From UBA1723 sp045629285 (GTDB taxonomy: Bacteria; Bacteroidota; Bacteroidia; Bacteroidales; Paludibacteraceae): a stretch of DNA of 64,000 nucleotides. Made by a program: the position numbers and the translations under genes. How positions within the stretch are numbered: position 1 is the first letter of the stretch; every line of letters begins with the position of its first letter. The stretch lies in contig JAZQQY010000035.1 in NCBI GenBank assembly GCA_045629285.1, positions 189,178 to 253,177 on the forward strand, written 5' to 3'. This document shows positions 1-8,059 of the stretch, one piece after another. The notes below the pieces were generated by a model. It worked only from the letters and a program-made list of their open reading frames with translations, did no database searches and was not told the origin of the DNA.

Positions 1-2
1 TA

Positions 3-554
3 GGAACTGATGAAGTGAACGTATCTCCGTCTTCTGATAATCATGTTCATAGGTATTACGCTCGTCCATACTCAGATTTAGTGTACTGCAAATCAAACAT
101 TATGCAAGCTCTGGATGTAACTGTAAACAGCCTACCGAGAATTGAGTCTATCGATTCTGTCGGCTACAGAGATGTTGAAATCATGATGGACCCAATGAGT
201 GGTTCTGAATTTAGTTTTAAAGTCGACGATACAGAGTGGACAAAGGACCACAGAATTAACGGTTTGACTTACTCAGAGCATAATCTTGTCGTTAAAAATG
301 AAGCAGGTTGCGAGACTGCGACTAAATTTGTCATCAATGTTCCGGATATTCCGATTATAGTAGATCCAGTAATTCCAGATGAAGGAGATGATAATTCTGT
401 TGAATCAATCTCTGCTGAAGAGAAAGATCGTATTGTCAATGTCTACACAATTTCAGGAGGTTTGGTTAAATCCAATGTCAAGAAATCAGATGCATTAGAC
501 GACTTGTTGCCAGGCAAATATATTGTCGGACACGAGAAAGTGATTAAGAAATAA
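3..554 (+). CDS. C-terminal part of a secreted protein with sorting-domain-like tail (5' end outside window)
   Basis: The reading frame is open from the window edge, so the first GTG at 15 is probably internal and the true start lies upstream. The visible part has beta-rich segments and an acidic, proline-rich linker (VDPVIPDEGDD, about residues 116-127). The last ~40 residues run VYTISGGLVKS...LLPGKYIVGHEKVIKK, which resembles the type A C-terminal sorting domains of Bacteroidetes type IX secretion substrates (pattern VYxxxGxxV...LxxGxYIV...K). Export to the surface is inferred from that tail. The function of the missing N-terminal part cannot be seen. A strong terminator follows immediately. 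Confidence 0.7.
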   Translation, partial: GTDEVNVSPSSDNHVHRYYARPYSDLVYCKSNIMQALDVTVNSLPRIESIDSVGYRDVEIMMDPMSGSEFSFKVDDTEWTKDHRINGLTYSEHNLVVKNEAGCETATKFVINVPDIPIIVDPVIPDEGDDNSVESISAEEKDRIVNVYTISGGLVKSNVKKSDALDDLLPGKYIVGHEKVIKK

Positions 555-557
555 TGC

Positions 558-592
558 AAAGACGGAGCGCTTCAAACGCCCCGTCTTTTTTA
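558..592 (+). terminator. Rho-independent terminator
   Basis: Stem AAAGACGG (558-565) pairs with CCGTCTTT (581-588). An inner GCG/CGC helix follows a one-base mismatch, and the hairpin ends in a T run. It ends the partial gene upstream. Confidence 0.85.
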
Positions 593-602
593 TAGCAAGT
601 CC

Positions 603-624
603 GAGACGTGGCAAGCTGCGTCTC
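603..624. repeat. REP-like palindrome
   Basis: GAGACGTGGC AA GCTGCGTCTC forms a 10-bp hairpin with two G-T wobbles. There is no T tail. It resembles other GAGACG...CGTCTC palindromes in this window (43872-43895, 61879-61903). Confidence 0.5.
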
Positions 625-704
625 AACGAGCGTCTAATGAAATGTAGCGTTTTCAAAACTAAAACAGTAACAACAAAAATCCGCACGTTTTTATACCATA
701 ATTA

Positions 705-735
705 TTGATAATTACAATTACATTCCTTACATTTG
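705..735 (+). promoter_or_regulatory. Bacteroidetes-type promoter
   Basis: The -7 box TACATTTG (728-735) fits TAnnTTTG. A TTG at 705-707 lies 20 nt upstream as a -33 element. It would drive the MgtC/DUF4010 gene starting at 775. Confidence 0.55.
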
Positions 736-774
736 TTAAAAAGGATTTCAATAATATTGTAAAAACATACGGTT

Positions 775-2055
775 ATGGAATCAATAACAAATATATTCTC
801 GGCAGACATCGTCAATTTTGCTGTTGTTGCGTTGATGTCACTTGTGATTGGATTGTCGCAGAGAAAACTATATGAAAAAAACAGCGATATACTTAACACA
901 TTCGGTTCCGACAGAACATTCACTCTGATAGGAATCTTTGGATATGTGCTATATGTTGTGGGAGACGGTAGCTTGACGCCGTTTCTGTGTGGTGGAGGTG
1001 CTTTGATTCTTCTATTGGCTATCACGTATGCCCACAAACTTTTTGTGCGTCAACATACAGGCATCACGTCTATAATGATTGCACTGATCACATACTGCAT
1101 TGCACCCATTGTCTATAAGACTTCATTGATAATGGGCATTCTTGTGGTGGTGTCGGTTCTGATACTGACAGAGATGAAGGACAAGTTCACTCAGTTTGCA
1201 AAGAAGATGAACGACGAGGAATTCATCAACCTTGCCAAATTCCTTATCATTGCAGGTGTTGTGTTGCCGATATTGCCTAAGAATGAATTGGTTGAAGGCT
1301 CTGGTTTGACGCCGTACACAATCTGGCTGGCTACCGTCGTCATCTCAGGAATTTCATACGTCAGCTACTTGGTGAAGAAGTATATCTTCCCTAACGGCGG
1401 AGTCATCATCACCGGTATTCTTGGTGGAATCTACAGCAGTACAGCCACATGCATCATTTTGGCAAAGAAGGCAAAAGACCGCACTGGTGATTTGAAGGAA
1501 TACGTAGCAGCCATCTTCTGTGCCATCACAATGATGTACGTCAAAATTTTCATTTTACTTGGTATTTTCAATGCCGATCTAATGATGCGATACTGGTATC
1601 TCTTTGCCATTATGATTGTAGTCTCTGCATTGGTAGCATTCTTCTTCTACCGTCAGAAACCAAAGAGTCAGGAAGATGGTGGTGAAGCCAAGGTAGAGGA
1701 AGAAGATGAGAAGAATCCTTTGGAATTCAAGGTTGCAATATTGTTTGCAATTCTTTTCATCGCATTTACTTTAGTCACAAACTACGCATTAGCGTATTTT
1801 GGAGACAGTGGTTTGAGAATTCTATCAATCATAGTTGGAGTTACTGACATCAATCCATTTATCATCAACTTGTTCCAGAATCAAAACGTTGCAGGCACAC
1901 TTGTTATTCTTGCTGCATTCCAAGCAATTATCAGCAACAACATCGTCAAAATGTTTTATGGAATGTTCTTTTCCGGCAACAAATTGATGAAGGATCTTTG
2001 CATCGGCTTCGGAGTAATCTGTGCTTGCAATATCTTGCTTTTGATTTTGGCGTGA
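775..2055 (+). CDS. MgtC/SapB and DUF4010 domain membrane protein
   Basis: This 426-residue polytopic membrane protein has two modules. The N-terminal ~145 residues are MgtC/SapB-like, with several transmembrane helices and the segment TFGSDRTFTLIGIFGYV. The C-terminal part is DUF4010-like, with a Gly-rich segment GVIITGILGGIYSSTAT and further helices. A short charged cytoplasmic loop (about residues 300-315, rich in E/D/K) separates helix groups. MgtC relatives are linked to magnesium limitation and ATP homeostasis, but the role of this fused family is unknown. Length and architecture are normal for the family. The gene has its own promoter, and the next promoter (for purM) overlaps its stop codon. 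Confidence 0.8.
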   Translation: MESITNIFSADIVNFAVVALMSLVIGLSQRKLYEKNSDILNTFGSDRTFTLIGIFGYVLYVVGDGSLTPFLCGGGALILLLAITYAHKLFVRQHTGITSIMIALITYCIAPIVYKTSLIMGILVVVSVLILTEMKDKFTQFAKKMNDEEFINLAKFLIIAGVVLPILPKNELVEGSGLTPYTIWLATVVISGISYVSYLVKKYIFPNGGVIITGILGGIYSSTATCIILAKKAKDRTGDLKEYVAAIFCAITMMYVKIFILLGIFNADLMMRYWYLFAIMIVVSALVAFFFYRQKPKSQEDGGEAKVEEEDEKNPLEFKVAILFAILFIAFTLVTNYALAYFGDSGLRILSIIVGVTDINPFIINLFQNQNVAGTLVILAAFQAIISNNIVKMFYGMFFSGNKLMKDLCIGFGVICACNILLLILA

Positions 2056-2076
2056 TAAAAAAAGTTGCTAACTTTG
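2045..2076 (+). promoter_or_regulatory. Promoter of purM
   Basis: The -33 element TTTTG (2045-2049) and the -7 box TAACTTTG (2069-2076) are separated by 19 nt, a near-perfect Bacteroidetes promoter. The -33 part lies inside the end of the preceding gene. It supports the ATG at 2098 rather than the in-frame TTG at 2065 as the purM start. Confidence 0.75.
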
Positions 2077-2097
2077 CACAAAATAAAACAATTAAAG

Positions 2098-3264
2098 ATG
2101 AGCGACAAGAGATATGCTATGCGTGGAGTGTCGGCCGGAAAGGAAGACGTACACAACGCAATCAAAAACATCGACAAAGGAATTTTCCCTAAAGCGTTCT
2201 GCAAAATCATCCCAGATATTCTAGGTGGCGACGCTGAATATTGCAACATCATGCACGCCGACGGTGCCGGTACAAAGTCTTCGTTGGCATATATGTATTG
2301 GAAAGAGACAGGGGATTTGTCAGTGTGGAAAGGCATTGCACAAGATGCGTTGATCATGAACATCGACGACCTTCTATGTGTAGGTGCAACAGACAATATC
2401 TTGGTTTCGTCTACAATTGGCAGAAACAAGCTTTTGGTTCCAGGCGAGGTGATCAGCGCCATCATCAACGGTACAGACGAGCTACTTGCTGAGCTACGCG
2501 AGATGGGCGTAGGTGTTTACGCAACAGGTGGTGAGACTGCTGACGTCGGCGACTTGGTTCGTACAATCATCGTAGATAGTACAGTCACATGCCGTATGAA
2601 GCGTAGTGACGTTGTCAACAACGCCAACATCAGACCAGGCGATGTGATCGTAGGTTTAGCAAGCTACGGACAGGCAACATACGAGAAGGGATACAACGGT
2701 GGTATGGGTAGCAACGGTTTGACTTCTGCTCGCCACGACGTCTTCTCTAAGTATCTAGCAGAGAAATATCCAGAGAGCTTCGACAAGGCAGTTCCAGAGG
2801 AGTTGGTTTACTCAGGCGGTTTGAAGCTAACAGATAAGGTTGAGGGGTCACCAATAGACGCAGGCAAGTTGGTTTTGTCTCCAACACGTACTTACGCTCC
2901 AGTTATCAAGAAGGTTCTTGACGAGTTGAGAAGCGAGATCCACGGTATGGTTCACTGTTCAGGTGGTGCACAGACAAAGATCCTTCACTTCATCGACAAC
3001 TTGAAGGTGGTTAAGGACAACATGTTCGACGTTCCGCCATTGTTCAAGACTATTCAGGAGCAGAGTGGCACCGATTGGGCTGAGATGTACAAGGTATTCA
3101 ACATGGGTCACCGTATGGAGATCTACCTTGACAAGAAGAACGCAGACAAGGTCATCGAGATCTCTAAGTCGTTCGGTATCGATGCTAAGATCATCGGACA
3201 CTGTGAGGAGTCGTCAAAGAAGGAGCTTATCATCAAGAGCGAGTTCGGCGAATTCCGTTACTAA
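2098..3264 (+). CDS. purM: Phosphoribosylformylglycinamidine cyclo-ligase (AIR synthase)
   Basis: This enzyme catalyses the ATP-dependent cyclisation of FGAM to AIR, the fifth step of de novo purine synthesis in the cytosol. The 388-residue protein is of the longer Bacteroidetes type. It shows the N-terminal substrate loop HADGAGTKSS, the central segment ALIMNIDDLLCVGA and the ATP-site motif GGETADVGDLVRT. The start at 2098 was chosen because a consensus promoter ends at 2076, only ~20 nt upstream, and the protein then begins MSDKRYAMRGVSAGKEDV like its relatives. It is monocistronic, ending in a strong terminator. Another purine gene, purT, lies elsewhere in the window (37.4 kb), so the pathway genes are dispersed. 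Confidence 0.95.
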   Translation: MSDKRYAMRGVSAGKEDVHNAIKNIDKGIFPKAFCKIIPDILGGDAEYCNIMHADGAGTKSSLAYMYWKETGDLSVWKGIAQDALIMNIDDLLCVGATDNILVSSTIGRNKLLVPGEVISAIINGTDELLAELREMGVGVYATGGETADVGDLVRTIIVDSTVTCRMKRSDVVNNANIRPGDVIVGLASYGQATYEKGYNGGMGSNGLTSARHDVFSKYLAEKYPESFDKAVPEELVYSGGLKLTDKVEGSPIDAGKLVLSPTRTYAPVIKKVLDELRSEIHGMVHCSGGAQTKILHFIDNLKVVKDNMFDVPPLFKTIQEQSGTDWAEMYKVFNMGHRMEIYLDKKNADKVIEISKSFGIDAKIIGHCEESSKKELIIKSEFGEFRY

Positions 3265-3288
3265 TCAGAATCTGATTCAAAATCATAT

Positions 3289-3320
3289 AATCCAGCAGGC
3301 ATTTTGCTTGCTGGATTTTT
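3289..3320 (+). terminator. Terminator of purM, identical to the one at 5606
   Basis: AATCCAGCAGGC (3289-3300) pairs with GCTTGCTGGATT (3306-3317) with one G-T wobble, then TTT. The same ~33-nt sequence recurs after the serpin gene. Confidence 0.9.
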
Positions 3321-3367
3321 ATTTTCATAAAAATTACGGATATTATCGTAAAATTTACGAATTTGAC

Positions 3368-3397
3368 TTGATAGAAATAACAATAGATTTAGTTTTG
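3368..3397 (+). promoter_or_regulatory. Promoter of the serpin module
   Basis: TTG (3368-3370) and the -7 box TAGTTTTG (3390-3397) are 19 nt apart. The leader to the ATG at 3500 is about 95 nt. Confidence 0.65.
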
Positions 3398-3499
3398 CAA
3401 TGTTTTCAGATCAACCAAAAACATCAATAAGAAAATGCGAAAATCAAGAATGCTTGGTTATCTGACATGAAAAATAAACATTAAAACATAATATTTGGC

Positions 3500-3973
3500 A
3501 TGAAAGAAAAATTTACTCTAATTGGAATTCTGATGGCTCTATCTACATCAATTCCAATGTTTGCGGAGACAACGCACGTTACAATCAACAAAATTGATGG
3601 AACTAAGATATCTTACCTTCTATCGGATTCTCCAAAAATATCTTACAATAAAGATTGTCTTTTAGTAAGCGGTCCGGTAAGAACATCGTTTTCTATCGAC
3701 GAGGTTGCGTCTTACAACTTTACAGACGGAAGTTTATCTTCTGTACAGAATCTTGACAACAACGAAGTAAGAATCATCTATGTCGACAACAGCAATGTCA
3801 AGGCAGAAGGTTTAACTCCTAATTCAAGTGTCGTCCTTTATTCTGCTGCAGGAAACGCAATAAAGCAAATCAACGCAACAGACGAAGGAGTTGCTGAGTT
3901 GGTATTGCCTGAAACAAAAGGCATCTACATTCTTAAGACAGATTCTCAGAGTATTAAACTAGTTAAGGAATAA
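3500..3973 (+). CDS. Small secreted protein with sorting-domain-like tail
   Basis: This 157-residue protein has a signal peptide (MKEKFTLIGILMALSTSIPMFA, cleavage about residue 22). An ~50-residue beta module follows (THVTINKIDGTKISY...SFSIDEVASYNF). Its C-terminal ~70 residues end SVVLYSAAGNAIKQ...GIYILKTDSQSIKLVKE, the pattern of Bacteroidetes C-terminal sorting domains. The N-terminal module is recognisably related to the start of the downstream serpin (THV/MHV, then K-DGT or NGKEY, then a buried strand). Only 4 nt separate the two genes, so they are co-transcribed. Export and function in the same surface context are inferred; no enzymatic domain is visible. Confidence 0.7.
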   Translation: MKEKFTLIGILMALSTSIPMFAETTHVTINKIDGTKISYLLSDSPKISYNKDCLLVSGPVRTSFSIDEVASYNFTDGSLSSVQNLDNNEVRIIYVDNSNVKAEGLTPNSSVVLYSAAGNAIKQINATDEGVAELVLPETKGIYILKTDSQSIKLVKE

Positions 3974-3977
3974 GAAC

Positions 3978-5558
3978 ATGAAAAAGATATTTACATCTAT
4001 AGCTGGATTGATTTTCGCATGTACAATCTCAGCCACTCAATATATGCATGTAAACTTGCCAAACGGCAAAGAGTATGACATCAAAATAGAGAAGACAGAC
4101 AACGTCAGCCATGTAAAAAAAGGTGACGAATTATTTATCAAAGTCACAAAAACAGACAGTTCGTACTCTCTATATCCGATGGTTGACGCAGAAGTGACTT
4201 TCGACGAAGCGATTGCACGTGTCGACAGCAGCATCTCAAACTGGGGAGTCATGTCGTCAATGATTGAAGGTTGTGAATTAGACACTACAATGATTCATGA
4301 AATGAGATTAGCAGGCCACAATCCGTATGAACTTGAAAATCTTTTAATGAAAAAGAAATATGAGTATGACCGTTGCGTACTTGTGCAGAAGAAAAATAAT
4401 ATGGTGGCATTCACTGACGATGAAATTGAAGTAATGCAATCAGCAAACAAAATAGCAACAGAATTGTTTGGAGCAATCTCAAATTCCGACACACAGAAAG
4501 ATAATAATACGATTTTCTCGCCAACAAGTTTGCAGTTCGCTATGGCAATGTTGGCTAATGGTGCAAATGAGGACGAAGCTTATGCTGAAATCTCAAAACT
4601 ATTAGGTAAGGAAAACATGCCGCTTGACCGATTGAATGACGTCTTTTCTAAACGCATGACTAATTTCCAATTAGTCAATCCTTCAGAAATCAACATTGGA
4701 ATTGCAAATGCTGCTTTTCTACAAGACAAAATCACTTTCGGTAAGAATTTCATGCAAAACCTAAATGATTATTACAGAGCAGCAACCAACAATGTCGACT
4801 TTAAACAAGACTCTACATACAAGATGATGGACAATTGGGCCGATAAAAACACTAACGGCATGATTCCAAGTCTATGCATTGATAAGAATGAGTCTCTAAA
4901 ACTAGTGTTGGCAAACGCATTAAGTTTCCAATCAGAATGGTATGAAAAATTCGACAAGTCTCTTACCGAACCAGGCAAATTTGTGACATCCAAGGGAGAA
5001 GAGAAAATGGTTGATAAAATGAAACAATCATTTCAAGGTCAGTATGCCGAGGGAGAGTCTTACCAGTTAATCACACTATATTTCCACGATGGTTTCAGAA
5101 TGAATGTAGTTCTTCCAAAGGAAGGTGTATCTCCAGAGTCAACACTTGAAGAAATCGATTTCGACAACATTAAATATAAATATGGTATAAACAACGAAAC
5201 TAACATCGATACTATCTACTGTCCACAGCTTTCTTTGCCAAAATTCAATGTAGATACAAAAATTGATTTGGGCATAATCATGAAGCAATTGGGATATGAA
5301 AAAACATTTACAACAGAATTCGCCAACATAGCGGAAAACATATTTGTTGATTTCATAAAACAACTTGCACATTTGGAAATTGATGAGGAAGGAGCCAAGG
5401 GTGCTGCTGTAACAGTTATTGGAATGGCTACCAGCGCTTATTTTGAATATAAAAATATTGATTTTGACGTGAATCGTCCGTTTATCGTAACTATAGACAA
5501 CCCTAATACACACGAGATATTGTTTATAGGTTTGATTAATGATCCAACACTAGAATAA
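3978..5558 (+). CDS. Secreted serpin (serine protease inhibitor) with N-terminal extension
   Basis: Residues 1-19 form a signal peptide. Residues ~20-150 are an extension not found in typical serpins, and its first ~50 residues resemble the upstream 157-aa protein. The serpin fold starts near residue 153, with FSPTSLQFAMAMLANGA (helix B), LVLANALSFQSEWYEKFD (strand 3A), LPKFNVDTKIDL and the C-terminal FDVNRPFIVTI. The reactive-loop hinge is EEGAKGAAVT (residues 470-479); small residues at P15-P9 suggest that it can insert and inhibit. Counting 17 residues from the hinge Glu places P1-P1' at Ser486-Ala487, a provisional assignment. Such inhibitors may shield gut bacteria from host or rival proteases, which is inference. 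Confidence 0.9.
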   Translation: MKKIFTSIAGLIFACTISATQYMHVNLPNGKEYDIKIEKTDNVSHVKKGDELFIKVTKTDSSYSLYPMVDAEVTFDEAIARVDSSISNWGVMSSMIEGCELDTTMIHEMRLAGHNPYELENLLMKKKYEYDRCVLVQKKNNMVAFTDDEIEVMQSANKIATELFGAISNSDTQKDNNTIFSPTSLQFAMAMLANGANEDEAYAEISKLLGKENMPLDRLNDVFSKRMTNFQLVNPSEINIGIANAAFLQDKITFGKNFMQNLNDYYRAATNNVDFKQDSTYKMMDNWADKNTNGMIPSLCIDKNESLKLVLANALSFQSEWYEKFDKSLTEPGKFVTSKGEEKMVDKMKQSFQGQYAEGESYQLITLYFHDGFRMNVVLPKEGVSPESTLEEIDFDNIKYKYGINNETNIDTIYCPQLSLPKFNVDTKIDLGIIMKQLGYEKTFTTEFANIAENIFVDFIKQLAHLEIDEEGAKGAAVTVIGMATSAYFEYKNIDFDVNRPFIVTIDNPNTHEILFIGLINDPTLE

Positions 5559-5605
5559 GCTGTTTCTCGCAACGAATTCTTAGGATAAGAATAAAATCAA
5601 CTTAT

Positions 5606-5638
5606 AATCCAGCAGGCATTTTGCTTGCTGGATTTATT
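5606..5638 (+). terminator. Terminator of the serpin module
   Basis: The hairpin AATCCAGCAGGC/GCTTGCTGGATT is the same as at 3289. The tail is weaker here (TATTAA). Confidence 0.8.
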
Positions 5639-5715
5639 AATATTCATTCAACTCCATTCCACAAACCTTAAAAGATCCCTATATACCAACAAAAATATTT
5701 TCTCCGATTTTCAAA

Positions 5716-5747
5716 TATGGGCAGACATTTGCGAATGTCTGCCCATA
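5716..5747. repeat. REP-like perfect palindrome
   Basis: TATGGGCAGACATT (5716-5729), loop TGCG, then AATGTCTGCCCATA (5734-5747). There is no T tract, so it is not a classic terminator. The GGGCAG...CTGCCC core recurs at 13168-13188. Confidence 0.6.
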
Positions 5748-5871
5748 TAATTTATTGAATATGAATGATTATTTTCTTCTGATGTAAATCTAAAAACGTT
5801 TTTTACGTATTTGTATTTGTTGGAGCGCCTTAAATACGACTATGTTCCAGTAAGGAAAGGAGAAAAATCAC

Positions 5872-5879
5872 TATCTTTG
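5872..5879 (+). promoter_or_regulatory. -7 box of the Gfo/Idh/MocA gene
   Basis: TATCTTTG matches TAnnTTTG exactly, 48 nt before the ATG at 5927. No clear -33 TTTG is visible. Confidence 0.55.
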
Positions 5880-5926
5880 TATCAGTAAAACAAAAGCTAA
5901 TTATTACGAGCACTAAAACTATAAAA

Positions 5927-6883
5927 ATGGAGAAGTTCAGATTCGTTATTCTCGGTGCTGGAAACATTGCCGAGAAATTTGTAGACGCAGTCGACCATAT
6001 CGATGGTTGCGAGATTGCGGCTGTGGGTAGTCGTAGCAAAGAGAGAGCGGAAGCTTTCACTAAGAAACTTGGCATTTCAGCCACAGCATTCGGCGACTAT
6101 GAGGAGATGCTTGACACTGTTCGCCCAGATGCAGCATATATCGCAACTACACATAATACTCACGCTAAACTAATTGCACTTTGCTTGAACAAGAACATTC
6201 CGGTTCTTTGCGAGAAGACAATGTGTATGAATGCACGTGAGACTGAGGATGCTTGTGCGCTTGCAAAGCAGAAAAACACATTCCTTATGGAGGCGATGTG
6301 GAGCCGCTTTCTTCCCGCTGTAGTGAAGGCAAAGGAGTGGATTGCTGATGGCAAGATCGGCAAACCAGTCATGGCTCAGCTTCAGATCGGAAACAGATAT
6401 CAGTTTGCAGCAGACAACCGTTTCTTTAGCAAAGAATTAGGAGGAGGTGCCGCACTCGACTTGGGAGTTTATGGTTATCAGATTACCACATTCCTTGTAG
6501 GTGAAAATGTAACCGACATCAATGCTCAGGCAAGATACTCACACACAGGAGTCGACACAACAGACCACATCTCAATGCGTGCAGGCGATTGTTTGATCGA
6601 CATCACAGCAACTATCGAGACAAAGATAGATGAAAACCTTATCGTCTACGGAGAGAAAGGTAAGATTATACTACCCCACTCTCAATGGGCAGACGAATGT
6701 ATCTTTGAGAGCATAGATGGTGTGAAGGAGGTTTTCTCGGACACTGTGACAAAGAACGGTTTCGTCGGTGAAACCGAAGAGGTAATCAAATGTGTACGTG
6801 CTGGTAAACTACAGAGCGATGTCGTTCCACATTCTTTGACAATTAATTGTTCAAAGACATTGGATATGATCACTCAGAAATAA
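5927..6883 (+). CDS. Gfo/Idh/MocA family NAD(P)-dependent oxidoreductase
   Basis: This 318-residue cytosolic dehydrogenase has an N-terminal Rossmann fold (ILGAGNIAEKF, residues 8-18). The family Glu-Lys pair follows a strand at residues 96-97 (VLCEKTMCMN), and the C-terminal alpha/beta domain contains GGGAALDLGVYGYQ. Length is typical. Relatives oxidise or reduce sugars, inositols or trans-dihydrodiols; the substrate cannot be told from sequence. It is monocistronic, with its own -7 box and a strong terminator. A copy of its last eight codons is found as a remnant at 7966-7992 between the two downstream J-domain genes. Confidence 0.85.
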   Translation: MEKFRFVILGAGNIAEKFVDAVDHIDGCEIAAVGSRSKERAEAFTKKLGISATAFGDYEEMLDTVRPDAAYIATTHNTHAKLIALCLNKNIPVLCEKTMCMNARETEDACALAKQKNTFLMEAMWSRFLPAVVKAKEWIADGKIGKPVMAQLQIGNRYQFAADNRFFSKELGGGAALDLGVYGYQITTFLVGENVTDINAQARYSHTGVDTTDHISMRAGDCLIDITATIETKIDENLIVYGEKGKIILPHSQWADECIFESIDGVKEVFSDTVTKNGFVGETEEVIKCVRAGKLQSDVVPHSLTINCSKTLDMITQK

Positions 6884-6889
6884 AAATCC

Positions 6890-6930
6890 AATAACGCCAG
6901 TTGCCTGATTCGTCAACTGGCGTTATTCTT
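6890..6930 (+). terminator. Rho-independent terminator
   Basis: AATAACGCCAGTTG (6890-6903) and CAACTGGCGTTATT (6914-6927) form a perfect 14-bp stem with a 10-nt loop, followed by CTTATAAAA. Confidence 0.8.
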
Positions 6931-6980
6931 ATAAAAATATCATCCAGAGATATCATATTTTCAACTCTGAAAACAAAAAA

Positions 6981-7964
6981 ATGTCAAAAAATAATCATGA
7001 AAATAGTAATTTCTCCCTTTTGGATATACTAATGATTCTAGTAGCGATCTGTATAATATTCAATCAGTGGGTCATATTGGCATGTGCCATCCTATATATT
7101 ATTGTCAACCTGGTAATATCCACAGACAAAAAAGAAGATAAGGAACAGGCAGATGACGATGCGCAACAGACAAACAAAGCAAAACACAACACATCAGATG
7201 ACATAGATATTAAGGATAGCTTTATAGACTTTAGCATTGCTCTTATGGTGGAGGCGATGAAAGTCGACCGCTCAAAAATGGTGTGTGAGCTCGACGTCAT
7301 CAAAGAATTCATCAGCAAAAATGACAATGCTAATTTTCAAAAACGAGTACAAGAAGTCAAAGATATTCTAGCGATTGACTACCTAGTGATTGACCACGAC
7401 AAACAAAATGTCACACAAATATGTCAGAGGATCAATAACTTATATCAAAATTCATACAGAAAACGTGAGCAAATCCTAAAAGCAGTAATATCAGTAGTTT
7501 TTGCTGACGAGAACTGCACTCCATCCGAATTGGAATTCTTAATGACAGTTGCATCTGAGCTGCAAGTATCGCAAAGAAACCTTGATTTCATAATAAAATC
7601 TTGCGAAAGAAGAAAAAAGAAAGAGGAGGAAAATCGTAGAAGAGAGGAGAAAAAAAAGAGAGAAGAAGAAGCCCGAAGAGAACAAGAGAGAAAGAACAAA
7701 AACAATTATCAATCCAACAACTCTCATAGCAATTCATCAAGCAGCAGCCTCACTTCTGAATTAGAAAAAGCATACGCAGCTCTAGGAATAGATAAAGATG
7801 CCACTGACAAAGAAGTTAAGGCAACCTGGAGAAATTTAATGCGTGTCAACCATCCCGACTTAGTTGCAAGCAAGGGTTCAGCTGCAGTCGCATCAGCAAC
7901 AAGAAAATGTCAAGAGATCAACAAGGCATTTGAAGTCGTTAAAGCAAGCAGAGGCATACAGTAA
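6981..7964 (+). CDS. Membrane-anchored TerB-like and J-domain protein, copy 1
   Basis: This 327-residue protein has a DjlA-like layout. Two hydrophobic segments lie near residues 12-47. A TerB-like helical domain follows (about 85-205, with EAMKVDRSKMVCELDVIKEF). Then come a highly charged K/E/R coiled coil (about 207-240), an Asn/Ser-rich linker and a C-terminal J domain (about 261-327) with an intact HPD motif at 291-293. It should recruit and stimulate an Hsp70 (DnaK) at the inner membrane face; the client is unknown. The next gene is a close paralogue, with long stretches identical at the DNA level, so a recent tandem duplication is likely. Confidence 0.8.
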   Translation: MSKNNHENSNFSLLDILMILVAICIIFNQWVILACAILYIIVNLVISTDKKEDKEQADDDAQQTNKAKHNTSDDIDIKDSFIDFSIALMVEAMKVDRSKMVCELDVIKEFISKNDNANFQKRVQEVKDILAIDYLVIDHDKQNVTQICQRINNLYQNSYRKREQILKAVISVVFADENCTPSELEFLMTVASELQVSQRNLDFIIKSCERRKKKEEENRRREEKKKREEEARREQERKNKNNYQSNNSHSNSSSSSLTSELEKAYAALGIDKDATDKEVKATWRNLMRVNHPDLVASKGSAAVASATRKCQEINKAFEVVKASRGIQ

Positions 7965-7965
7965 G

Positions 7966-7992
7966 ACACTTGACATGACAACTCAGAAATAA
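7966..7992 (+). pseudogene. Remnant of the Gfo/Idh/MocA gene 3' end
   Basis: Read in frame this is TLDMTTQK-stop, differing by one residue from the last residues (TLDMITQK-stop, 6857-6883) of the oxidoreductase. It lies directly downstream of J-protein copy 1, where the same sequence precedes copy 1. This marks the duplication junction. Confidence 0.65.
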
Positions 7993-8059
7993 ATCAGAAT
8001 ATAAACTTACACGTCAGTTGTCAGAAAAGAAACTGAAATATCTTAAATAAAGCATCAGA

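Larger units (their letters stand above)
5559..5926. other. 368-bp intergenic region with two hairpins and a promoter
   Basis: No gene is seen. It holds the serpin terminator (5606-5638), a perfect 14-bp palindrome (5716-5747) and the -7 box of the next gene (5872-5879). Confidence 0.6.
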
